NCBI RefSeq assembly: GCF_945890115.1
Contig: NZ_CAMDCK010000006.1
Coordinates: 1 to 64,000 of the forward strand
Source of the DNA: Sphingorhabdus sp. EL138
GTDB taxonomy: Bacteria > Pseudomonadota > Alphaproteobacteria > Sphingomonadales > Sphingomonadaceae
DNA: 64,000 bases
Direction: 5' to 3'
Shown here: one piece after another, positions 1 to 8,266 of the stretch
How positions within the stretch are numbered: position 1 is the first letter of the stretch
Layout of the letters: the number at the start of each line of letters is the position of its first letter
Made by a program: the position numbers and the translations under genes
The notes under the pieces: generated by a model
What the model saw: the letters and a program-made list of their open reading frames with translations, nothing else
What the model was told of the DNA's origin: nothing
Database searches by the model: none

Positions 1-37
1 CGCGGCTGTCGGGTTGGATATTTGGGATGTCAGTCAT
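1..37 (-). CDS. Start of a cobS-like gene (partial)
   Basis: Only the first 12 codons are in the window, read leftward from an ATG at 37. The translation MTDIPNIQPDSR resembles the N-terminus of alphaproteobacterial CobS, the AAA+ subunit of aerobic cobaltochelatase, which commonly follows a J-domain gene in sphingomonads. The upstream J-domain gene ends 10 bases before this start, so the two are probably co-transcribed. So short a fragment cannot prove the assignment; the call rests on these few residues and gene order. Confidence 0.35.
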   Translation of the reverse strand, partial: MTDIPNIQPDSR

Positions 38-47
38 GTTATTCTCG

Positions 48-644
48 TCAAATGAAAGCGGGCGAAGTTTTAAGGTGCGTATAGGCAGCAATCACGTCTT
101 GCAAAGCCTTTTCATAAGAGCGGTTGCCGCCATTTTTGTCCGGATGATAAGCGCGCACCTTCGCCGAATAGGCGCTGCGCAAGGCGCGGCGGTCGGCATC
201 CTCTCCAAGCCCTAGCGTCCGCAAGGCTTTACGGTCCTCTGGCGACAGAAAATGGCCATCGGCCCGCTCTTTGGGTAGGCGCGACCGGAACCGTGTGGAG
301 ATAGCATCCAGCGGGTCTGTAAAATCCGCCCATTTCGGTGGCGAATCGACATTGCCATTGGCGCGAAAAGCGCGCGCTTCGCTGGGCCAGAATTGTGTCG
401 GACTTTGCGCCATGGAAATTTCATCTGCAGTCATGCCCGCAAACCAGTTATAGCCCGCGTTAAACTGCCGCACATGGTCAAGGCAGAGATATTGATAGTC
501 ACCCGGGCCGTTGGCCGATGCGGCCTGTCCCCGCGGATCAGGCGCGCGAAATTCCCCCGCTTCGCCGCAGCGCGGATAGACGCATTGCCGCCCCGCGCCG
601 TGAATGCGGCCGTGAAATCGGTCAGTGGAACGCTCGGAGGCCAT
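48..644 (-). CDS. J-domain (DnaJ-like) protein
   Basis: A 198-residue protein with its J domain at the C-terminus (about residues 145-195), including the HPD tripeptide in the segment VRAYHPDKNGG that stimulates Hsp70 ATPase. The N-terminal part has CVYPRCGEAGEFRAP, a possible metal-binding or structural segment, and no Gly/Phe or zinc-finger region, so this is a type III J protein, not DnaJ itself. I chose the ATG at 644 because a start further upstream (779) would run through the divergent bolA gene. It is transcribed away from bolA. The Hsp70 partner cannot be identified here. Confidence 0.85.
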   Translation of the reverse strand: MASERSTDRFHGRIHGAGRQCVYPRCGEAGEFRAPDPRGQAASANGPGDYQYLCLDHVRQFNAGYNWFAGMTADEISMAQSPTQFWPSEARAFRANGNVDSPPKWADFTDPLDAISTRFRSRLPKERADGHFLSPEDRKALRTLGLGEDADRRALRSAYSAKVRAYHPDKNGGNRSYEKALQDVIAAYTHLKTSPAFI

Positions 645-687
645 GATTTTCCTTGGCGAAAAACCTGCCATATGGGAAGAGCAGGTG

Positions 688-966
688 ATGAAAAAAGGTC
701 GTGCACAACTTGAAATGGAAATGCTGCTTGAAACAGCATTTGCGCCAACCCGCCTTGCCGTCATTAACGACAGCGCCAAACATCACGGCCATAGCGGCGA
801 TGATGGGTCGGGCGAATCCCACTTCACCATCGAAATTGAAAGCGCGGCCTTTACCGGCGTTGCCCGCCTGATGCGGCAGCGGATGGTGAACAAGGCGCTG
901 GGCGATATTCCCGGAACGCGCGTCCATGCGCTGGCGATCAAGGCTAGTGCACCCGGCGAGATTTAG
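688..966 (+). CDS. bolA: BolA family protein
   Basis: A 92-residue protein matching the BolA fold: LAVINDSAKHHGH followed by ESHFTIEIESAAF and a C-terminal helix ending VHALAIKASAPG. BolA proteins pair with monothiol glutaredoxins and share a [2Fe-2S] cluster through conserved histidines, acting in iron-sulfur trafficking. I prefer the ATG at 688, preceded by AGAGCAGG, over one at 643 that would overlap the divergent J-domain gene. Length fits the family. The glutaredoxin partner gene is not in this window. Confidence 0.88.
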   Translation: MKKGRAQLEMEMLLETAFAPTRLAVINDSAKHHGHSGDDGSGESHFTIEIESAAFTGVARLMRQRMVNKALGDIPGTRVHALAIKASAPGEI

Positions 967-1011
967 CTATTCTACGACAGCAAAACATCGGCCCAGATAG
1001 GAGACGAATAT

Positions 1012-1530
1012 ATGCCTAAATTGACTCAAGCTGTTCTTTTGGTTGCTTTATGCGCTTCGCCTGCTTTTGCCGCCGACACAAAGACAAACCGACCGAAGGT
1101 GTACACCGACATCGTTGCGTGTCGCGCCGTGGCAGATGCCACCGCGCGTCTTGCGTGCTTCGATGCGGCGACTAAGGCATTGGAAGATGCCACCGACAAC
1201 CGGCAGATTGTCATGCTGGACCAAGATGATGTCCGCAAAACCAAAAAGTCTTTATTCGGTTTTTCCTTACCCAAAATTCCGTTTTTTGGGGAAAGCGATG
1301 CAGAGCAGGAAGCCGAATTTAAACAGATAGAAGGCGATCTGGCGGGCGTACAATCCATTGGTGCCGGCAAATACCAATTCACCGTCAAAGATGCAGGGGT
1401 CTGGCAGACAATGGAAGCGACACCCTTGCTTTTGAAAGATGGCAAAGCCTTTATCATTAAACGCGGCGCGCTTGGCAGCTTCTTACTGGTGATGAACGGG
1501 CGGGGCATCCGCGTGAAGCGGGTTAGCTAA
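1012..1530 (+). CDS. Periplasmic protein of unknown function
   Basis: A 172-residue protein with a clear signal peptide (residues 1 to about 21, ending SPAFA-AD), so it is exported. The mature part begins with a two-cysteine motif, VACRAVADATARLACFDAA, which recurs in small exported proteobacterial proteins, then a linker with FGFSLPKIPFFG and a beta-rich C-terminal half ending GRGIRVKRVS. I do not recognise a specific family. GGAGACGA lies shortly before the ATG. It is followed after 18 bases by a hydrolase gene, with which it may share a transcript. Confidence 0.75.
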   Translation: MPKLTQAVLLVALCASPAFAADTKTNRPKVYTDIVACRAVADATARLACFDAATKALEDATDNRQIVMLDQDDVRKTKKSLFGFSLPKIPFFGESDAEQEAEFKQIEGDLAGVQSIGAGKYQFTVKDAGVWQTMEATPLLLKDGKAFIIKRGALGSFLLVMNGRGIRVKRVS

Positions 1531-1548
1531 GCAACAGGGCCAAAAGAC

Positions 1549-2463
1549 ATGATCGCACTTTCCCCGCATCGCCTGTCGCTGTCGACGGGCATAGACATGG
1601 ATGTATTTACGGCCGGTGATCCCAAGAATCCGACGATTATTTTCCTGCACGGGTTTCCCGAATCGTATCGCACATGGCGGCACCAGATCGCGCATTTTGC
1701 CGACCGTTTTTACTGCATCGCGCCCGATCAGCGCGGTTATCGCGGGACGTCAAAGCCCAAAGAGGTGGATGCCTACACCGCGGACAAGCTGACCGCTGAT
1801 ATCTTTGCACTGGCCGATGCCTTGCATGTGCAGGAATTCATCATCGCTGGCCATGATTGGGGCGGGGCGATTGCGTGGAGTGTTGCGTTAAATGGGCAAG
1901 CTGGCGCGTTCAATCCCGCGTGGGCAGGGCGGGTGCCGCGCGCGATTATCGCCAATGCCCCGCATCCCTATATTTTCCAGCGGCTGTTGATCACCGACAT
2001 GAATCAGCGCGAATCCAGCCAATATATTCGCGCCTTTCGCGATCCGGCCAATGATGCGTTGGTGCAGGAACAGGGCCTGACCGGCTTGATGTTGAAAACG
2101 ATTAAATGGGACAAGCCCAACGCGATGGAGCCCGAGGAGCGCGCCGCTTTATTGGCCGATTGGACCGACCGTGACACCTGTTTCGGGATGCTCAATTGGT
2201 ATCGTGCGTCTGCATTATATGTGCCAGCGATGGACGAGGATGTCCAAATCCCCGCCTTTGCTGCGGGCGCGTTTCCGCAGTTGATGATTCCGACCTTATT
2301 AATTTGGGCGATGGATGACCTGGCTTTGCCGTCCAGCAACATTGATGGCATACAAGAGCTTGTGCCCGACGTAACGATCGTACCGGTCGAAAATTGCGGG
2401 CATTTCGTGATTTGGGAACAGCCCGATGCGGTCAACGCGGCGATGGACGCATTTTTGGGTTAA
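1549..2463 (+). CDS. Alpha/beta hydrolase, epoxide-hydrolase type
   Basis: A 304-residue alpha/beta hydrolase. It has the oxyanion motif HGFPES (near residue 34), a nucleophile elbow GHDWGG in which Asp replaces Ser as in soluble epoxide hydrolases and haloalkane dehalogenases, and a late NCGHFVIWEQP carrying the catalytic His. The HGFPE segment and cap-region tyrosines favour an epoxide hydrolase, converting epoxides to diols by way of an Asp ester. The exact substrate is unknown. It lies between an exported protein and hisG and shows no link to the catabolic island further right. Confidence 0.85.
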   Translation: MIALSPHRLSLSTGIDMDVFTAGDPKNPTIIFLHGFPESYRTWRHQIAHFADRFYCIAPDQRGYRGTSKPKEVDAYTADKLTADIFALADALHVQEFIIAGHDWGGAIAWSVALNGQAGAFNPAWAGRVPRAIIANAPHPYIFQRLLITDMNQRESSQYIRAFRDPANDALVQEQGLTGLMLKTIKWDKPNAMEPEERAALLADWTDRDTCFGMLNWYRASALYVPAMDEDVQIPAFAAGAFPQLMIPTLLIWAMDDLALPSSNIDGIQELVPDVTIVPVENCGHFVIWEQPDAVNAAMDAFLG

Positions 2464-2561
2464 ACGTTCCCCGCGCAGAATAAACCCGACCCTAAATCAT
2501 AGGCGCCTATATTTTCTGCCATATTGCCCTTTCCGCTCGCGACCCGTAAAGCGCGGTCATT

Positions 2562-3218
2562 GTGACTGAACCAATCATCTTTGCAATCCCCAAGGGACGG
2601 ATTCTCGACGAGGCTTTGCCGTTGATGCACGCGGCGGGTATAGAGCCTGAAGCGGCCTTCTTTGACGACGCCAGCCGCGCGCTTTTGTTCGCGACCAATG
2701 ATCCGGCGATCAGCATCATTCGCGTCCGCGCGTTCGATGTGGCGACCTTTGTGGCCCACGGCGCGGCGCAAATTGGCATTGTCGGTTCGGACGTCATCGA
2801 TGAATTTGATTATTCGGAGCTGTATGCGCCGGTGGACTTGGGCATTGGCCGTTGCCGCATATCGGTGGCGATGCCGCAGGGCGTGCCTGACGATGTCAAT
2901 GGCGGGCATATCCGCGTGGCCACCAAATATCCCGGCACGACCAGCCGTTATTATCACGCGCGCGGTATTCAGGCCGAATGTGTGAAGTTGAATGGTGCGA
3001 TGGAACTTGCCCCTTCGCTTGGGCTTTCGGGGCGGATTGTGGATCTGGTGTCGTCGGGCAAGACGCTCGCCGAAAATGGCCTCGTCGAAACGGCGGTTAT
3101 TAGCCAAGTATCGGCGCGGCTGATTGTCAACCGCGCGGCGTATAAGATGATGAGCGGGACTATTCCGGCTATGGTGCAACGTTTCCGGGAATTGACGGGC
3201 GCACGTGCAGCGGCTTGA
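2562..3218 (+). CDS. hisG: ATP phosphoribosyltransferase, short form
   Basis: First enzyme of histidine synthesis: it joins ATP and PRPP to give phosphoribosyl-ATP. At 218 residues it is the short form, which lacks the C-terminal regulatory domain and needs the HisZ partner; hisZ is not in this window. The opening [15 protein letters not shown], the segment [14 protein letters not shown] and [19 protein letters not shown] are family hallmarks. Translation starts at GTG 2562. The 3' end overlaps hisD by 14 bases, indicating translational coupling. Confidence 0.96.
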   Translation: MTEPIIFAIPKGRILDEALPLMHAAGIEPEAAFFDDASRALLFATNDPAISIIRVRAFDVATFVAHGAAQIGIVGSDVIDEFDYSELYAPVDLGIGRCRISVAMPQGVPDDVNGGHIRVATKYPGTTSRYYHARGIQAECVKLNGAMELAPSLGLSGRIVDLVSSGKTLAENGLVETAVISQVSARLIVNRAAYKMMSGTIPAMVQRFRELTGARAAA

Positions 3219-4494
3219 TTCCTCTGACATTGGTTTTGCGGATGCATTTGACGCGTTGGTAAATGGCCGGCGTGAGGCGGACGCCGATGTGTCGAGCGCC
3301 GTGACGCAAACGATCCGCGATGTGCGCGCACATGGTGATGTGACGCTGGCGGAAATGACGCAGCGTTTTGACGGTTTTGACCTGAACAAAGCAGGGTGGC
3401 AGATTGACGCGGCGCAGTGCAAGGCGGCCTATGACGCGCTCGAGCCTGCATTGCGCGACGCGCTGACGCTCGCGGCAAAGCGGATTGAGGCCTATCATGC
3501 CGCGCAATTGCCAGAGGGCCGCGATTATCGTGACAGTGACAATGTGCGTTTAGGCGCGCGCTGGTCAGCGGTTGATGCGGCGGGGGTCTATGTCCCCGGT
3601 GGCCGTGCGTCTTATCCATCCTCCGTTTTGATGAATATCATTCCGGCCAAGGTGGCTGGCGTTGAACGCATCGTCATGGTCACGCCAACACCCGGCGGTG
3701 AAAGCAACCAGACCGTTATGGCAGCGGCTTATGTGGCGGGTGTCGACGAAATCTGGCGCGTCGGCGGGGCGCAGGCAATCGCGGCTTTGGCTTATGGAAC
3801 CGAACGTATCCGTCCCGTCGATGTCATCACTGGCCCCGGTAATGCTTGGGTGGCTGAGGCCAAGCGGCAGCTTTATGGTGTGGTTGGCATCGACATGGTG
3901 GCTGGGCCGTCGGAAATTGTCGTGGTGGCCGATGCGCAAAATGACCCCGAATGGATTGCAGCGGACCTATTAAGTCAGGCCGAACATGACCCGACGAGCC
4001 AGTCGATATTGTTCACCGACAATGCCGAATTTGCCACCCAAGTCGCGGCGGCAGTCGATGCGCAAATCGCGACGCTGTCCACGGGGGCGGTTGCGCGGGC
4101 CAGTTGGACGGACTTTGGCGCGATTATCGTGGTCGCTGATCTGGAAGGCGCAATGCCTTTGGTCAACCGGCTGGCGGCGGAGCATTTGGAGCTTGCGGTC
4201 GATGATGACCGCGCAGAACGGCTGTTTGACCTTGTTCGCCACGCTGGATCGGTCTTTTTGGGCCGTATGACGCCCGAGGCGATTGGCGATTATGTCGCTG
4301 GACCAAATCATGTATTGCCCACCGGACGGCGCGCGCGCTTTGCGTCTGGCCTGTCTGTGCTCGATTTCATGAAGCGGACCAGCTTCATTGCGCTCGATCA
4401 ACGCGCTATCCATAAAATTGGTCCGGCGGCAGCAACGCTTGCCGATGCCGAAGGTTTACCCGCCCATGCGGCGAGTGTCAGGAAAAGATTATGA
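3205..4494 (+). CDS. hisD: Histidinol dehydrogenase
   Basis: A 429-residue enzyme that performs the last two oxidations of histidine synthesis (L-histidinol to L-histidine, NAD+ and Zn2+ dependent). Seen: [32 protein letters not shown] and the zinc/active-site region [18 protein letters not shown], then [10 protein letters not shown] and [18 protein letters not shown]. Length is normal. It starts at GTG 3205 inside the end of hisG, and its TGA overlaps the nusB ATG (ATGA), so hisG-hisD-nusB form one unit. Confidence 0.97.
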   Translation: MQRLDSSDIGFADAFDALVNGRREADADVSSAVTQTIRDVRAHGDVTLAEMTQRFDGFDLNKAGWQIDAAQCKAAYDALEPALRDALTLAAKRIEAYHAAQLPEGRDYRDSDNVRLGARWSAVDAAGVYVPGGRASYPSSVLMNIIPAKVAGVERIVMVTPTPGGESNQTVMAAAYVAGVDEIWRVGGAQAIAALAYGTERIRPVDVITGPGNAWVAEAKRQLYGVVGIDMVAGPSEIVVVADAQNDPEWIAADLLSQAEHDPTSQSILFTDNAEFATQVAAAVDAQIATLSTGAVARASWTDFGAIIVVADLEGAMPLVNRLAAEHLELAVDDDRAERLFDLVRHAGSVFLGRMTPEAIGDYVAGPNHVLPTGRRARFASGLSVLDFMKRTSFIALDQRAIHKIGPAAATLADAEGLPAHAASVRKRL

Positions 4495-4955
4495 GTGCGC
4501 ATAACGCCAGTGCCAAATCCAAATCCCGTTCGGCGGCGCGTCTGGCGTCGGTGCAGGCGCTATATCAAATGGATATGGAAGACATCGGTATCGCCCGCCT
4601 GTTAAATGAATTTCATTCGCACCGGCTGGGGCAGGAAATTGAAGACGCGCAATATGCCGATGCCGACCCCGATTTTTTCGATGATGTTGTCTCGGGCGTT
4701 GATGCGCGGCGTGTGGAAATTGACGGACTGGTCGATGGCAAGCTGGGTGAGAAATGGAAGATGGACCGTCTGGACAAGACGATGCTCCAAATCTTGCGGT
4801 GCGGTACCTATGAGTTAATCGCGCGGCCAGATGTGCCAACCGCGACGGTCATCGACGAATATCTCGACGTCGCCCATGCGTTTTTTGACAAGAAGGACGC
4901 GAAGTTCGTCAATGGCTTGTTGGACGCCGTTGCAAAGGACGTGCGCGTTCGCTGA
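4491..4955 (+). CDS. nusB: Transcription antitermination factor NusB
   Basis: A 154-residue helical protein that binds the boxA RNA element with NusE (ribosomal protein S10) and supports rRNA antitermination. It opens with ARLASVQALYQMDM and closes with the typical AHAFFDKKDAKFVNGLLDAVAKD. The ATG is embedded in the hisD stop (ATGA overlap), so translation is probably coupled. Gene order hisD-nusB-thiL is common in sphingomonads. Confidence 0.95.
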   Translation: MSAHNASAKSKSRSAARLASVQALYQMDMEDIGIARLLNEFHSHRLGQEIEDAQYADADPDFFDDVVSGVDARRVEIDGLVDGKLGEKWKMDRLDKTMLQILRCGTYELIARPDVPTATVIDEYLDVAHAFFDKKDAKFVNGLLDAVAKDVRVR

Positions 4956-5011
4956 ACGGCGCTGACTTGAATATGGTTCTGCATGTCCTCGCAATGCGGT
5001 AACGATTCCCC

Positions 5012-5929
5012 ATGACCACCGAATCCAGCTTCATCAACCTTTTGCGTGGCTTTGCCACTGACCCTGCGGCGCGTGGGTTAATGGATGACGCTGCGGTGAT
5101 CGACATCGGCGACGCGTCGTTGATTATTACGCATGACATGATGGCGGAGGGCGTGCATTTCCGGTCGAACGCCAATCCAGCCGATGTGGCGTGGAAGTTA
5201 TTGGCATCCAACCTGTCCGATTTGGCCGCAAAGGGGGCAGCGCCCATCGGCGTGCTGCTTGGCTTCATGCTGGGCGATGATGCGTGGGACAGGGCATTTG
5301 CCGCTGGCTTGGAAAAGGCACTTAAGCATTATAACGTCGCCTTGCTTGGCGGAGATACCGTTGCCAATCGCGGGGATAAACGTGCGCTTGGGCTGACCGC
5401 TTTGGGCAGGGCAACGCATCGTCCGGTCCCTTCACGGTCGGGTGCGCAAATTGGCGACATAATATATGTAACGGGGACGCTCGGCGATGCTTTGGCGGGA
5501 TTTGAGCTGATTGACGCTGGTTTTGACGAAGTTGGACCGCTGGCGGATGCGTTCAACCGGCCAGTCGCCCTGGTGGCCGACGGCCAAAAGCTTGCGCCGA
5601 TTGTCACCGCGATGATGGATGTGTCAGATGGTTTGCTGCTCGATGCCGAACGATTGGCGACCGCCAGCCAGATTGGCATAGAAATTGACCTTGCGTGCGT
5701 GCCCTTGTCGCCGCTCTATATCAGCTATCGTAGCGACAGCCTTGAAAGCCGGATGCAGGCGGCAAGCTGGGGCGATGATTATCAATTGCTGTTCACCGCA
5801 TCGCCCGAAGTCGCGATACCATTGCGCGCAACGGCCGTTGGCCATGTGGTTGCCGGCGGCGGCCTGATTTTAAACCAAGGCGGGAATCCGGTAAAACTGC
5901 CGTCCACCCTTGGTTATCAACATCAATAA
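5012..5929 (+). CDS. thiL: Thiamine-monophosphate kinase
   Basis: A 305-residue ATP-dependent kinase that converts thiamine monophosphate to the active diphosphate. Motifs of the ThiL/PurM fold are visible: LMDDAAVIDIGD, ITHDMMAEGVHF, ASNLSDLAAKGAAPIG, LLGGDTVANRGDK and MMDVSDGLLLDA, which contribute ATP and Mg2+ ligands, then WGDDYQLLF near the end. It follows nusB after 56 bases and is likely in the same transcript. Confidence 0.95.
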   Translation: MTTESSFINLLRGFATDPAARGLMDDAAVIDIGDASLIITHDMMAEGVHFRSNANPADVAWKLLASNLSDLAAKGAAPIGVLLGFMLGDDAWDRAFAAGLEKALKHYNVALLGGDTVANRGDKRALGLTALGRATHRPVPSRSGAQIGDIIYVTGTLGDALAGFELIDAGFDEVGPLADAFNRPVALVADGQKLAPIVTAMMDVSDGLLLDAERLATASQIGIEIDLACVPLSPLYISYRSDSLESRMQAASWGDDYQLLFTASPEVAIPLRATAVGHVVAGGGLILNQGGNPVKLPSTLGYQHQ

Positions 5930-6063
5930 GCCAAACCGGCTCACAAGGCCGTTTTATGGGTTGCGTCAGACTGCAAAGCCACCCTATACCGCAGCCGCTT
6001 GGGTGCCTTTTCGGGTACGCTGGGGAAAGTTTCTAGTTAAGAAAAACGGGGAAGGGACAGTTT

Positions 6064-8190
6064 ATGTCTTTGTCAATTATGGCTATACTGTGCGGGCTTG
6101 TTGCCGTGCTCTATGGAATTATAACAAGCCGCTCGGTGCTTGCTGCATCGGCCGGTACACCGCGGATGCAAGAAATTGCAGCTGCTATCCAAGAAGGCGC
6201 CGGCGCATATCTGGCGCGCCAATATCGCACTATTGCTATTGTTGGCGTGATCGTTGCGGTTCTGGTCGGTGTTTTCCTTGGCCCGCTGTCTGCGGTCGGC
6301 TTCGTGCTTGGCGCTGTGTTGTCTGGCGCGACAGGCTTTATCGGGATGAACATCTCGGTTCGCGCCAACGTCCGTACGGCGCAGGCTGCTAGCGAGAGCC
6401 TTCAAAAAGGCCTGACGATGGCGTTCAATGCTGGTGCGATCACGGGTATGCTCGTGGCTGGCCTTGCTTTGCTGGCGATTGCTGGTTTCTTCTATTATCT
6501 CACTGAAGTCACGATGAACCTTCCGAACAGCCGCCCCGTTATCGACGGTTTGCTGGCATTGGCGTTCGGTGCATCGCTGATTTCGATTTTCGCGCGTCTG
6601 GGTGGCGGTATCTTTACCAAGGCTGCGGATGTCGGCGCTGACCTCGTCGGTAAGGTCGAAGCAAATATTCCGGAAGATGACCCTCGCAACCCTGCGACGA
6701 TTGCCGATAATGTCGGCGATAACGTTGGCGATTGTGCCGGTATGGCGGCTGACTTGTTCGAAACCTATGTTGTGACCATTGGCGCAACTATGGTTTTGCT
6801 TGCCTTGTTGATGCCAGCCACGATGCCAGCGGCCGAACTGTTGAACCTGATGTCTTTGCCATTGGTTGTTGGCGGTATCTGCATTCTGACGTCGATTTTG
6901 GGAACCTTTTTCGTTCGTTTGGGCGGCGGTACCAACATCATGGGCGCCATGTATAAGGGCTTTTTGGTCACCGCAGTCACTTCGATTCCGGCGATTGGCT
7001 ATGTCACATACCAGACGCTCGGCGGCGATATGAATGCCGTAGTGACTTACAGCACCGGCGGTTTCACGGGTTGGGCATTATTCTATTCGATGATGGTTGG
7101 CTTGGCCGTCACCGGGCTTTTGGTCTGGATCACCGAATATTATACCAGCACCAACTATCGTCCGGTCCGTTCGATTGCCAAGGCATCGGAAACCGGTCAC
7201 GGCACCAACGTCATTCAGGGTCTCGCGATCAGTCTTGAATCAACCGCACTGCCAACTTTGGTCATCTGTGTCGGTATCATCGTTTCGTTCCAGTTGGCGG
7301 GCATTATCGGTATTGCGTTCGCTGCAACCTCGATGCTGGCTTTGGCCGGTATGGTCGTGGCGCTTGATGCTTATGGTCCAGTTACCGACAACGCAGGCGG
7401 TATCGCTGAAATGTCTGAAATGGACAAATCGGTTCGTGAAAAGACCGATGCGCTCGACGCTGTGGGTAACACTACCAAGGCTGTGACCAAGGGCTATGCC
7501 ATCGGTTCAGCGGCTCTGGCGGCGCTCGTTTTGTTTGGTGCTTATACCGCTGACTTGGCGTTCTACTCCGAGAAACTCGGCCTTGCAGAAGGTGGCGTCG
7601 ATTTCACGCTGATGAACCCTTATGTCATCGTCGGTCTGTTGCTGGGTGCGTTGTTGCCATATCTCTTCGGAGCAATGGGTATGACTGCAGTTGGCAAGGC
7701 TGCTGGTGAAGTGGTGAAGGACGTTCGTGACCAATTCGCCAACAATCCCGGGATCATGGATGGCACTTCAAAGCCCGATTATGCCCGCACCGTTGATTTG
7801 GTGACTAAGGCAGCGATCCGCGAAATGATCATTCCTTCGTTGCTGCCGGTACTGGCACCAATCATTGTGTATTTCGTGATCAGCTGGGTGGCTGGTCCGG
7901 CACAGGGCTTCGCTGCTCTCGGCGCGCTTTTGCTCGGTGTGATTGTCGGCGGTCTGTTCGTTGCGATCTCGATGACTTCGGGTGGCGGCGCATGGGATAA
8001 TGCCAAGAAATATATCGAAGATGGCCACCATGGCGGTAAAGGTTCGGAGGCCCATAAGGCAGCTGTAACCGGCGACACTGTGGGTGACCCATATAAGGAC
8101 ACTGCTGGCCCAGCCGTGAACCCAATGATCAAGATCACGAACATCGTGGCCTTGCTCCTCTTGGCGGCACTGGCCCATGGCGGCATGTAA
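6064..8190 (+). CDS. hppA: Proton-translocating membrane pyrophosphatase
   Basis: A 708-residue integral membrane protein with about 15-16 hydrophobic helices that couples pyrophosphate hydrolysis to H+ transport across the inner membrane. The substrate loops are intact: [39 protein letters not shown] and a C-terminal [19 protein letters not shown]. In the segment [14 protein letters not shown], Lys and Thr occupy the positions that mark K+-independent enzymes (K+-dependent ones have Ala and Gly or Ala). GGGAAGGGACAG precedes the ATG. A hairpin terminator follows, facing the convergent receptor gene. Confidence 0.97.
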   Translation: MSLSIMAILCGLVAVLYGIITSRSVLAASAGTPRMQEIAAAIQEGAGAYLARQYRTIAIVGVIVAVLVGVFLGPLSAVGFVLGAVLSGATGFIGMNISVRANVRTAQAASESLQKGLTMAFNAGAITGMLVAGLALLAIAGFFYYLTEVTMNLPNSRPVIDGLLALAFGASLISIFARLGGGIFTKAADVGADLVGKVEANIPEDDPRNPATIADNVGDNVGDCAGMAADLFETYVVTIGATMVLLALLMPATMPAAELLNLMSLPLVVGGICILTSILGTFFVRLGGGTNIMGAMYKGFLVTAVTSIPAIGYVTYQTLGGDMNAVVTYSTGGFTGWALFYSMMVGLAVTGLLVWITEYYTSTNYRPVRSIAKASETGHGTNVIQGLAISLESTALPTLVICVGIIVSFQLAGIIGIAFAATSMLALAGMVVALDAYGPVTDNAGGIAEMSEMDKSVREKTDALDAVGNTTKAVTKGYAIGSAALAALVLFGAYTADLAFYSEKLGLAEGGVDFTLMNPYVIVGLLLGALLPYLFGAMGMTAVGKAAGEVVKDVRDQFANNPGIMDGTSKPDYARTVDLVTKAAIREMIIPSLLPVLAPIIVYFVISWVAGPAQGFAALGALLLGVIVGGLFVAISMTSGGGAWDNAKKYIEDGHHGGKGSEAHKAAVTGDTVGDPYKDTAGPAVNPMIKITNIVALLLLAALAHGGM

Positions 8191-8214
8191 CGCCTAAAGA
8201 AAATTAAGCTTTAA

Positions 8215-8249
8215 GGCCCCGCTGGAAGCAATTCCGGCGGGGTTTTTTA
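8215..8249 (+). terminator. Rho-independent terminator of hppA
   Basis: Stem CCCCGC (8217-8222) pairs with GCGGGG (8237-8242) across a 14-base loop with partial internal pairing, followed by six T. It lies 25 bases after the hppA stop. The left flank on the opposite strand is not T-rich enough to terminate the convergent gene well. Confidence 0.85.
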
Positions 8250-8266
8250 TACGCTGGCCCGATAGT

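Noticed and set aside
5910-6392. A 160-codon frame across the thiL-hppA gap
   Set aside because: It overlaps the strongly supported hppA start, is rich in Cys/Arg typical of out-of-frame reading, and has no family features.
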